Assembly: GCF_900459225.1 (NCBI RefSeq)
Contig: NZ_UHFH01000003.1
Span: 464,501 to 528,500 of the forward strand
Direction of reading: 5' to 3'
Origin: Streptococcus dysgalactiae subsp. dysgalactiae
GTDB lineage: Bacteria; Bacillota; Bacilli; Lactobacillales; Streptococcaceae
DNA: 64,000 bases
Made by a program: the position numbers and the translations under genes
In this document: positions 57,901 to 64,000 of the stretch, piece after piece
Numbering within the stretch: the first letter of the stretch is position 1
How the letters are laid out: each line of letters starts with the position of its first letter
The notes under the pieces: generated by a model
Database searches by the model: none
What the model saw: the letters and a program-made list of their open reading frames with translations, nothing else
What the model was told of the DNA's origin: nothing

Positions 57901-58402
57901 AGGTTTAACGATTGAGCAAATCAATAAACTTGCTGAATTACAGGCTATTGCCAATGCTGAATTACAAGCCAAAGCAAGTGTTGATGCACTAGCTAGCTTA
58001 CAAAAACAAATACAGTCTGCAATAGCAGCAATGAATGCTAGCCAAAAGTTATCTGAGCAAGACCTTATCACTGCTAGTCAACGTGCTATCAAAGCTTCTA
58101 ATGACATTTTAGACTTAAAAGAGCAATGGAATTTTATTGACAATTATATGTCAGCGTCTGAAGAGGGACTTATTATCGGGTCTAAAGATGGTACAAGTTC
58201 CGTGCGTGTTGCTAAAGACCGCATTGCCTTTTACTCAGCTGGTGCAGAAGTTGCTTCAATTACTGGTGGTATGCTCAAGATTGATAATGGTATGTTTGTG
58301 GCTACTTTGCAAGTTGGACATTTTAGGGAAGAAATGTACAAAGTTAACGGTGTTGATAAACATATCAACGTTGTTAAATATTATGACACGATTGTGGGGT
58401 GA
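54953..58402 (+). CDS. Tail-associated lysin / baseplate hub (Tal) with two wall-hydrolase domains
   Basis: An 1149-residue protein with TTG start. Residues 1-230 are the gp18-like hub and prophage endopeptidase-tail region. Residues about 262-412 form a glucosaminidase/LytB-like domain (LYLESFWGDTPVGRADNNWGGITWTG). Residues about 455-590 form a CHAP domain with Cys in GQCYALAAW and His in GWGHTVVV. Then comes a linker, a short collagen-like run (about 938-962, GDKGSDGKQGEKGNDG) and a helical end. It would open the wall during injection. Confidence 0.88.
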   Translation: MLITIHNANLEKVAYIDNDKQDTLNYYDDKFSQYLKTANSTFEFTVYKRGIKSDTVKEKAYLTLTERSFVSFKYNGKSYLFNVMSTDETDIEIRCYCENLNLELLNEYAGPYKAATQMSFVDYCNLFGILKNGAITIGANEVSGQKRTIEWTGQDTNLKRLLSIANNFDAEIEFVTNLRNDSSLKSFVMNVYKKNDATHQGVGRRRDDIILQYGKNIESVRRKIDKTGIYNAIRPSGKTTTTTTTTTAKQGSVQTVSVLWSGGNLTYAGHVMQSSVVNTILSLCSKYKLLPSGVFSQLYLESFWGDTPVGRADNNWGGITWTGATTRPSGINVSKGQPRAEGGYYNHYASVDDYLKDYTYLLAEQGIYAVKGKLTIDEYTKGLFRVGGATYDYAAAGYAHYAPLMRDIRAGVNRNNNGAMDNVDNQFKNGGSTSQNTTQIASKTKAVLAEANRLKGQRVGSGQCYALAAWYAMKLDGPGLNGGVTSFRGLIGAGAAAAQIGTDYNWGQFGWKVVQPNKVADLITGSIVNIRANAGSPVFTGGWGHTVVVKSLSGDTLTVLEQNYNNVQTVQEHTYSASAYLSVVQTVCYPPEIVQGKRVEGTAQAEQPQSETTTASEEKEVLINPSLYREWKNEAGQVEFYVKNSMLYAPLSKSLYPSAFTGIETDDNWIRKDLDVDTESEEKLISVALADLRKHCYPAVTYEVSGFIGDLDIGDTIKINDPEYTPSLILEARVSEQHISFTEPNQNKTVFDNYRALESKVSQGLIDRMNELAEAAKPYDLRLMTDNGNVFLNGEGRTILTAELWKGNKKFDASYQFKRDGQLAGAGLQLAVDAKDVPSDKPLIITVEAYLNNELIASKQITFTNSLGEQGPAGRGIVSTEDYYLASPNRTGVTSATSGWTKTPQEITETNKYHWYYHVDVYSDGTRKETTPAIIGVYGDKGSDGKQGEKGNDGPMGPQGPAGALDEKQLQDINNKIDGKADQGLTIEQINKLAELQAIANAELQAKASVDALASLQKQIQSAIAAMNASQKLSEQDLITASQRAIKASNDILDLKEQWNFIDNYMSASEEGLIIGSKDGTSSVRVAKDRIAFYSAGAEVASITGGMLKIDNGMFVATLQVGHFREEMYKVNGVDKHINVVKYYDTIVG

Positions 58403-58406
58403 TTGA

Positions 58407-60263
58407 GTGGCAGAATTTTATAGTAATAAAGATAGTAAAGGTTACTACTTGCGAGTAGTCGCAACAGAGGAACCTATCACACAATCAGATATTACCTCTA
58501 ACAGCAGCCGTGTCAGGTTGCAGATCTACCTACACAACACGCTTACAACGTTTACTCAGTACACGTTAAGCATGAGCGTTACTGTCCACGAAGAATCGTG
58601 GCAGTGGAACGGCAGCCCATCGATGTTATCTAACAACAGTAGCATCTTACTTAACGATAAGACTGTTACTGTTAAACATGATGTTGACGGTAGTCGCTCA
58701 GCAGGTATTTTGGTTAGATTTAACGGCAGCGGTGGTTATAGCCCAGATTCTTTGCTCATCAATTGGGCCTCGTTTAAATTAACCAATTTGTCTCGCTCTA
58801 GTGGCGTTGCAGTTTCTAACGCTGTTATCGGTAGCAGCGCAACAATAACAATCGACAGGCAATCAACGTCTTATAAGCATACGCTTAGATACGATTGGTT
58901 TGGCAAATCAGGAACTATCGCGACAAATGTTGATACAAGTTATAGATGGCTAATCCCCTTAGATTTTGCTAATGATATTCCTGACAGCGTTAGCGGAAAT
59001 GGAACAATTTACGTAGATACTTATAATGGCTCTACCCTAACAGGTACACAACCAGTTACCTTTACTGCAACAGTACCAGATAGTATTAAGCCAACGCTTA
59101 GCAGTATATCCCTGTCGGATGCTAACACAGTCGCAAATAACGTTGTGTCAAGCCCTGACTATTATGTTCAGATTTATTCTAATATTAAGGTAAATTTTGG
59201 TTCTGCAAGCGGTGCTTACGGCTCGACGATCAAAGGATATTATGCTGAGGTTGTCGGGAAAGGTCAGTCTACTGATCAAAATGGCGGTACGCTAGGCAGC
59301 ATGCTCTATGATGGACAAATCACTATCAGAGCAAAAGTTATTGATAGTCGAGGACGTGAATCTCAAATAGTTGATAAAACAGTCACGGTGCTTAAATATT
59401 CGCCGCCAGCCCTGTCATTTGACGTCGCAAGGTCTGGTTATGGTTCTGACACGCTAACGGTTACAAGACGAGCGTCTATTGCTCCATTAAGTGTTTTTGG
59501 TACGCAAAAAAATACTATGACACTTAATTTCAGCGTTGCGCCGCTTGGCTCAACAAATTTCGTGTCAAACAATGGTTCTGTTAGCGGAACTTGGGCTAAT
59601 ATATCAAATCTAACAAACTCTGCCGCTAATCTCTATGGCACATTCTCGCCAACAACATCATATACCGTTAAAGGTGTCTTGTCAGATAAATTTAGTCGCA
59701 CAGAATTTCTCTTTGATGTCGGGACAGAAGCGGTTGTGATGTCAATTGCCAAAAACGGTATCGGATTCCAAAAAGTTTGGGAGAAGGGTGCTATTGATGC
59801 TAAAGGAGATGCTTACATTAGCGGCAAGTTGTATGTCAATAATACAGAGGTTAAACCGTCATTTGACAAGACAGAGATTTTAAACATGGTTTATCCAGTT
59901 GGCTCTGTTTACATGAGCACATCATCCGCAAATCCATCAACATTTATCGGTGGCACATGGCAAAGATATGCTCAAGGTAGGACCATTGTCGGAGTTTCCG
60001 AAAGTGAAGCAGAATTTAGCTATGTTGGGAAAACAGGCGGTGAGAAGTCGCACCGTTTGACTAACCAAGAAATGCCTAGCCATTCCCATGGTTTTAATGG
60101 GAATAAAATGGTCGGAAATGGTTACGGAGACGGCCCAGCCAACGTTACTGCGAGCGGCGCTTGGTTCCAGTTGCACTCAAAAACTGGCTCTGAGGGTGGA
60201 GATCAACCACATAATAACTTGCAACCTTACATAACAACTTATATATGGCTGAGAACGGCCTAG
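58407..60263 (+). CDS. Phage structural protein DUF859 with tail-fibre-type C-terminus
   Basis: A 618-residue protein from GTG 58407. Most of it is the DUF859 family found in streptococcal phages, with repeated beta domains (RLQIYLHNTLTTFTQYTLSMSV, VTVLKYSPPALSFDVARSGY). The last 130 residues (YPVGSVYMSTSSANPSTFIGGTW, MPSHSHGF, QPHNNLQPYITTYIWLR) are a baseplate/receptor-binding fold with an H-x-H metal site. A likely receptor-binding protein. Confidence 0.85.
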   Translation: MAEFYSNKDSKGYYLRVVATEEPITQSDITSNSSRVRLQIYLHNTLTTFTQYTLSMSVTVHEESWQWNGSPSMLSNNSSILLNDKTVTVKHDVDGSRSAGILVRFNGSGGYSPDSLLINWASFKLTNLSRSSGVAVSNAVIGSSATITIDRQSTSYKHTLRYDWFGKSGTIATNVDTSYRWLIPLDFANDIPDSVSGNGTIYVDTYNGSTLTGTQPVTFTATVPDSIKPTLSSISLSDANTVANNVVSSPDYYVQIYSNIKVNFGSASGAYGSTIKGYYAEVVGKGQSTDQNGGTLGSMLYDGQITIRAKVIDSRGRESQIVDKTVTVLKYSPPALSFDVARSGYGSDTLTVTRRASIAPLSVFGTQKNTMTLNFSVAPLGSTNFVSNNGSVSGTWANISNLTNSAANLYGTFSPTTSYTVKGVLSDKFSRTEFLFDVGTEAVVMSIAKNGIGFQKVWEKGAIDAKGDAYISGKLYVNNTEVKPSFDKTEILNMVYPVGSVYMSTSSANPSTFIGGTWQRYAQGRTIVGVSESEAEFSYVGKTGGEKSHRLTNQEMPSHSHGFNGNKMVGNGYGDGPANVTASGAWFQLHSKTGSEGGDQPHNNLQPYITTYIWLRTA

Positions 60264-60273
60264 AGGGAGATTT

Positions 60274-60624
60274 ATGTTAGTTATCACATCAAATTACCCA
60301 GAGCAGATGCCTGACGGCTCTGTATCTGGTGCTAAGGTGATGCTTGACGGGATTGATGATCATGCAGGTTGGCACATCCCGTTATCATTGCCAAAAGAAT
60401 ATTTAAAAAAACCTCAAAGCGAGGTTATGGCACTTTGCGAGAAGATGATTTACCAACAATTACAACCACAAAAAGCATTAAACGAACAGTTTGCGAAGCT
60501 AGACACAGATGTCGAAAAAGTGGAAAACATGCTTAAATTTGCGACTGGCATTTTAAATTTACTTATCGCAACGCAAGAAAAAGAGGAAACAACAGATGAT
60601 GAAACTGTTGAAAAAGTGGATTAA
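60274..60624 (+). CDS. DUF1366 family protein
   Basis: A 116-residue member of DUF1366, common before the holin genes in streptococcal phages (MLVITSNYPEQMPDGSVSGA, GWHIPLSLPKEYLKKPQSEVM). The end is acidic and helical. Function unknown. Confidence 0.8.
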   Translation: MLVITSNYPEQMPDGSVSGAKVMLDGIDDHAGWHIPLSLPKEYLKKPQSEVMALCEKMIYQQLQPQKALNEQFAKLDTDVEKVENMLKFATGILNLLIATQEKEETTDDETVEKVD

Positions 60625-60637
60625 AAGGAGACGTATC

Positions 60638-60760
60638 ATGATGATTAATTATTTCGCAATGCAAATCGAATTAGGCTGGATTACTTTGGAAGATGTCCCT
60701 AAAAAATATCGTGAAAAAGTAAAACAGCTTGTTGAATCGGGCAATATTGGAGCAGAATAG
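60638..60760 (+). CDS. XkdX/CD1375-like small protein (40 aa)
   Basis: AAAAGGAG precedes the ATG at 60638. The 40-residue product (MMINYFAMQIELGWITLEDV and onward) has the XkdX pattern with a final helix. Such proteins sit between baseplate and holin genes in many Firmicute phages. Confidence 0.7.
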   Translation: MMINYFAMQIELGWITLEDVPKKYREKVKQLVESGNIGAE

Positions 60761-60772
60761 CGAGGGTCTTAT

Positions 60773-61096
60773 ATGACGATAGATGTTACGCTGTTTGCGC
60801 AGTGGTGCGTAGCACTTACTGCTATAATAGTATTTTTAAAATGGGTGTCTGCACCTGTCAAACACGTTTTAGACAATAATAAAAAGGCTATGGAAGCCTT
60901 GGAAAGTGCTATCGTCAAAATATCTGACGACTTAAAAGACAACAATTTTAAATGGACAGAATCCAAAAACCATCGTGACCGATTGCAAAAAGTACAGGAA
61001 CAGCACGAAATTAGGATTGGCACAGCAGAAGACAGGCTGATTGCCCACGAAGAGCAGTTAAAAACGCTATGGAAAGTTAAAGAGGAGAAAAAATAA
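60773..61096 (+). CDS. Holin-associated membrane protein (XhlA-like)
   Basis: A 107-residue protein with an N-terminal membrane helix (WCVALTAIIVFLKWVSAP) and a long charged coil (DDLKDNNFKWTESKNHRDRL). Directly before the holin gene and overlapping it by one base. Either the second holin component or a membrane linker. Confidence 0.7.
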   Translation: MTIDVTLFAQWCVALTAIIVFLKWVSAPVKHVLDNNKKAMEALESAIVKISDDLKDNNFKWTESKNHRDRLQKVQEQHEIRIGTAEDRLIAHEEQLKTLWKVKEEKK

Positions 61097-61428
61097 TGGA
61101 AGAATTACTACAAGTTATTACTGGCTCAGCCTTATCAATTTTAACTATTTTAGCAGGTATTGCGGTTAAAGTTATTAAAGACTATTTGCTTAAAAAAGGC
61201 GGTGAGAAAGCCGTTAAAATTGCTGAAATTGTGGCTCAGAATGCGGTTGAAGCCGTTGAACAAATTGCTTATGATAAAGACGTCAAAGGCATTGAAAAGC
61301 TCACAGAAGCAAAAGTTGCTGTTCGTGATGAATTGTCAAAACACAATGTCTATTTGTCAGACAAGCAAATGGAAGTCTTTATTGAAGCGGCCGTGAAACG
61401 CATGAATGACAGTTGGAAAGGTCAATGA
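61096..61428 (+). CDS. Holin, LL-H family
   Basis: A 110-residue holin with one N-terminal membrane helix (ALSILTILAGIAVKVIKDYLL) and an amphipathic C-terminal part (AVEAVEQIAYDKDVKGIEKL) as in phage LL-H-type holins. It permeabilises the membrane at the end of the lytic cycle so that the endolysin reaches the wall. Confidence 0.85.
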   Translation: MEELLQVITGSALSILTILAGIAVKVIKDYLLKKGGEKAVKIAEIVAQNAVEAVEQIAYDKDVKGIEKLTEAKVAVRDELSKHNVYLSDKQMEVFIEAAVKRMNDSWKGQ

Positions 61429-61429
61429 T

Positions 61430-62647
61430 ATGACAGTAGATACCGAAAAAGCCATAGCTTGGATGGGCTTAAAAGAGGGTCGTGTCAGCTATTCTATGGA
61501 TTATCGCAATGGCCCTGATAGCTATGACTGTTCAAGTGCTATTTGTAGTGCTTTAATCTATGCAGGAGCTAGTAATCCTGGTTGGCTACTCAATACTGAG
61601 TACATGCACGACTGGCTAGTCCAAAATGGCTACGAGCTGATCGCCGAAAATGAGGGCTGGGAGAGTCAACGGGCTGACATTGCTATTTGGGGCTTGCGTG
61701 GTCAGTCTGATGGTGCTGGTGGTCATGTCGTCATGTTTATTGACGCAGATAACATTATCCATTGCAATTACGCACGCAATAACATCACGATTGATAACTA
61801 CAATCAGACGGCTGCTGCTAGCGGTTGGATGTACTCTTATGCTTATCGCTACAATGGAGAGCAATCTCAACCAATTACAAATAAAAGTATTGACGAGTTG
61901 GCTCAGGAGGTGCTCGCTGGCAAACATGGTAGTGGCGAGCAGCGCAAGCTATCTCTTGGTAGTAATTATGACGCTGTGCAAGCAAAAGTCAACGAGATGC
62001 TCAAACAGCCACAAGTAGCGGAGCAAAGCCCAGCAGTAAAGCAAGATGGAGATCTATTGTTTAATGGTGCTGTGCTTAAAAAGACCGTCTTGGATAAAAT
62101 CCTAGCTAAGTGCAAAGAGCATGACATCTTGCCAAGCTATGCTATTACAGTCCTACATTTTGAGGGTCTATGGGGTCGATCTGCCGTAGGTCGCTCAGAC
62201 AACAACTGGGGCGGCATGACGTGGACAGGTAAAGGAGAGCGTCCAAGCGGCATCACAGTTACCAAAGGTACAGCAAGACCAGTCTCCGAGGGTGGTCATT
62301 ATATGCACTATTCAAGTGTTGATGACTTTTTGACAGATTGGTTCTATCTGTTAAGAGCTGGTGGCTCTTACAAGGTTTCAGGAGCTAAGACTTTTAGTGA
62401 GGCTGTAAAGGGCATGTTTATCGTTGGTGGCGCTAAATATGACTATGCAGCTAGTGGTTATAATAATTATATTGTAGGCATGTCTAGCAGATTAAAAGCA
62501 ATCGAGCAGGAAAATGGACCAATTAACAAGTATGACCAACAGGCCGACATCAGTGCCGAGCAGTCTGACAAGATTGATGTGGTTATTGATAGCCTAGAGA
62601 TAACCATTAATGGTGTTACTTACACTGCAACTAAAAAACCAATTTAG
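61430..62647 (+). CDS. Endolysin: Amidase_5 (NlpC/P60-like) plus glucosaminidase
   Basis: A 405-residue two-domain lysin, ATG 61430 overlapping the holin stop region. Residues 1-145 form an Amidase_5/NlpC-P60-type domain with catalytic Cys34 (SYDCSSAIC) and His99 (GGHVVMF). Residues about 220-365 form a LytB-like glucosaminidase domain (LHFEGLWGRSAVGRSDNNWGGMTWTG), closely related to the domain in the tail lysin at 54953. No SH3b domain is present, so wall targeting must lie in these domains or the tail. Confidence 0.92.
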   Translation: MTVDTEKAIAWMGLKEGRVSYSMDYRNGPDSYDCSSAICSALIYAGASNPGWLLNTEYMHDWLVQNGYELIAENEGWESQRADIAIWGLRGQSDGAGGHVVMFIDADNIIHCNYARNNITIDNYNQTAAASGWMYSYAYRYNGEQSQPITNKSIDELAQEVLAGKHGSGEQRKLSLGSNYDAVQAKVNEMLKQPQVAEQSPAVKQDGDLLFNGAVLKKTVLDKILAKCKEHDILPSYAITVLHFEGLWGRSAVGRSDNNWGGMTWTGKGERPSGITVTKGTARPVSEGGHYMHYSSVDDFLTDWFYLLRAGGSYKVSGAKTFSEAVKGMFIVGGAKYDYAASGYNNYIVGMSSRLKAIEQENGPINKYDQQADISAEQSDKIDVVIDSLEITINGVTYTATKKPI

Positions 62648-62668
62648 CAGGTAAAGCTCTAAGATAAG

Positions 62669-62704
62669 ACAAACGCCTTCAGCAATCGCTTGGGGTTGTT
62701 TTTT
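62669..62704 (+). terminator. Terminator after the endolysin gene
   Basis: ACAA...CC-TT-AGC around AATC pairs with GCT-GG...TTGT, with some mismatches, followed by T6. Confidence 0.6.
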
Positions 62705-62730
62705 ATTATATTTTATTAAAAGGGGGTTAT

Positions 62731-63333
62731 ATGGGATATAACTCAACCAACCTAAAACAGGTTGACGGTGGCGATGTTATCAAACAAGGTGATACATCGT
62801 CACTTTTTAGTTTTAATTTGTTGGACGAAAACAACAACATTATTGATTTAAATGGCAAACAAGCGACGATTTACTTTACACGTAATCGCAAAACCTATCT
62901 AACCAAAACAACTGACGTCATTGATAACAAAGTTGATTTTACGATTGATAAAATTTTGGAGATTGGGACGTACTACATTGAGGTACATTGCGCTGGTTAT
63001 GTATTTCCGTCTGACGACAGCGTAACGCTTGAAGTTAGACGGTCTGGGCAAAAATATGTCGTTAGCACTGATTTAATCACAGACACAACTATCCAAAAAT
63101 TATCATCAGATATTGAGTATTTAAAGTCAAAAATGAATCAAAATCAGTATTTATTTGAGCAAGTGTCCCCGCAAACAGAATGGACTATTACACATAATTT
63201 GATTAAGTATCCGTCTGTGACGATTGTTGATAGTGCAGCTAATGAGGTTTTTGGAAGTGTCGAATACATTAGCACATCAAAAATCATCGTTAGGTTCTCA
63301 GCGCCATTTGCTGGCAAAGCCATTTTAAATTAA
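62731..63333 (+). CDS. BppU-like baseplate protein, placed after the lysin
   Basis: A 200-residue protein. The first 105 residues match the BppU N-terminal domain of lactococcal/streptococcal baseplates (GDTSSLFSFNLLDENNNIID, GTYYIEVHCAGYVFPSDDSVTLEV). A short helix (DTTIQKLSSDIEYLKSKMNQN) and a beta C-terminal region follow. AAAGGGGG lies before the start. In most related phages this gene lies before the holin; here it follows the endolysin and a terminator. Confidence 0.75.
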   Translation: MGYNSTNLKQVDGGDVIKQGDTSSLFSFNLLDENNNIIDLNGKQATIYFTRNRKTYLTKTTDVIDNKVDFTIDKILEIGTYYIEVHCAGYVFPSDDSVTLEVRRSGQKYVVSTDLITDTTIQKLSSDIEYLKSKMNQNQYLFEQVSPQTEWTITHNLIKYPSVTIVDSAANEVFGSVEYISTSKIIVRFSAPFAGKAILN

Positions 63334-63343
63334 AGGAGATCAC

Positions 63344-64000
63344 ATGAGTACATTTTTAACAAATATTAACCTTAATAAAAACGAGTTGCAAAATGCAGTC
63401 GTGCAAAATTTAGGGTCAGAACCGCAAGAGCCAAAATCTGGTCAATTTTATTACGACAGTGTCGCTAATAAGCTTAAAATCTATAACGGGTCGTCTTGGA
63501 TTGTTTTAGATCAACAAACAGCTGATAATATTGTTAATCTCATTAATGCTGGTGGCTCTAAAATTGACAAATCAAAAGTAGATGGACTTGAAGAGGCAAT
63601 CAATCAAGCATCAATGACAGGGCAAGCTATTGCTGCGGCTTTAAATGGCGATACAGGTGGCATTACTGTTAACCAAGACAAAATTACAGGGCTTACAGAC
63701 AAATTGGCTGAAATTGCGACTAATAAAGCCTCAGCGACACAAGAATCGCAAGACGCTCTTAGGCAAGCCAAAGAATTTGTAACTCAACAAATTGCAGCGC
63801 TTGTCGATAGCGCATCTGAAGAGTATAACACTTTTAAAGAGTTAGAGACCTTTATTAAACAAAATGCGGGAGGTCTTGCAGCAATCTCAAATGTAGCCAA
63901 AAAAATTAGTAAAACGTTTGGCGATGCACAAGCCAAAGAATTTACAATCACACATAGCCTCAACACTCGTGACGTCAACGTTACTATCCGTGAAACTAAT
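63344..64000 (+). CDS. Tail fibre / receptor-binding protein (partial, open at right edge)
   Basis: 219 codons visible from ATG 63344 (AAAGGAG upstream) without a stop. The start (FLTNINLNKNELQNAVVQNL) and the fibre pattern (GQFYYDSVANKLKIYNGSSW) fit a phage tail-fibre N-terminal attachment domain. A helical shaft (SATQESQDALRQAKEFVTQQ) and the KEFTITHSLNTRDVNVTI motif follow. It presumably pairs with the BppU-like protein. Confidence 0.75.
   Translation, partial: MSTFLTNINLNKNELQNAVVQNLGSEPQEPKSGQFYYDSVANKLKIYNGSSWIVLDQQTADNIVNLINAGGSKIDKSKVDGLEEAINQASMTGQAIAAALNGDTGGITVNQDKITGLTDKLAEIATNKASATQESQDALRQAKEFVTQQIAALVDSASEEYNTFKELETFIKQNAGGLAAISNVAKKISKTFGDAQAKEFTITHSLNTRDVNVTIRETN

Overview
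The window is low-GC Firmicute DNA. The core genes glmU, a Nudix hydrolase, mtnN, mtsR and mtsABC match the layout I know from pyogenic streptococci. Protein details (MtsA close to but not identical with the S. pyogenes protein as I remember it) point to Streptococcus dysgalactiae or a close relative of S. pyogenes. This assignment is from memory; no search was run.

Layout. 1-3849: a scarred stretch with the tail of a branched-chain amino-acid carrier, an IS3-family element that has lost its middle to a second IS3-family element, a short secreted protein of unknown function, and an IS256-type transposase remnant. 3850-15480: an 11.6 kb phage-satellite-like chromosomal island bounded by a 23-bp direct repeat. 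It carries integrase, divergent repressor/Cro genes, two BRO-type antirepressors, primase and helicase genes, an iteron-rich putative origin, an ArpU/RinA-like regulator, HicAB and two candidate small RNAs, but no capsid, tail or lysis genes. 15481-27110: conserved chromosome with two operons (DUF2829, short-chain dehydrogenase, DUF3977, ASCH, Gfo/Idh; then glmU, Nudix, membrane protein, mtnN), a third IS3-family element inserted in the loop of a bidirectional terminator, the MtsR-controlled manganese/iron importer mtsABC, and a lipoprotein cyclophilin.

27110-64000 (open at the right edge): a siphovirus-type prophage. Leftward lysogeny genes (integrase, P63C protein, CI with peptidase) face a rightward early region (Cro, antirepressor, split replisome organizer around a 15-bp iteron array, RecT, PD-(D/E)XK nuclease, RuvC-like resolvase, many small genes). 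Then come ArpU, a leader full of tRNA-like hairpins, terminase, portal, head, tail (with a -1 frameshift in the tail chaperone), baseplate, holin and endolysin. Two more tail-fibre-type genes lie after the endolysin.

The main novelty candidates are: (1) the run of acceptor-stem/T-arm minihelices just upstream of the small terminase gene; (2) extended -10 promoters with intrinsic terminators that predict small RNAs in the island and the prophage, one with a loop complementary to the Shine-Dalgarno of a distant phage gene; (3) co-residence of the satellite with a full-looking prophage that could serve as helper; (4) IS insertion at the apex of a terminator.
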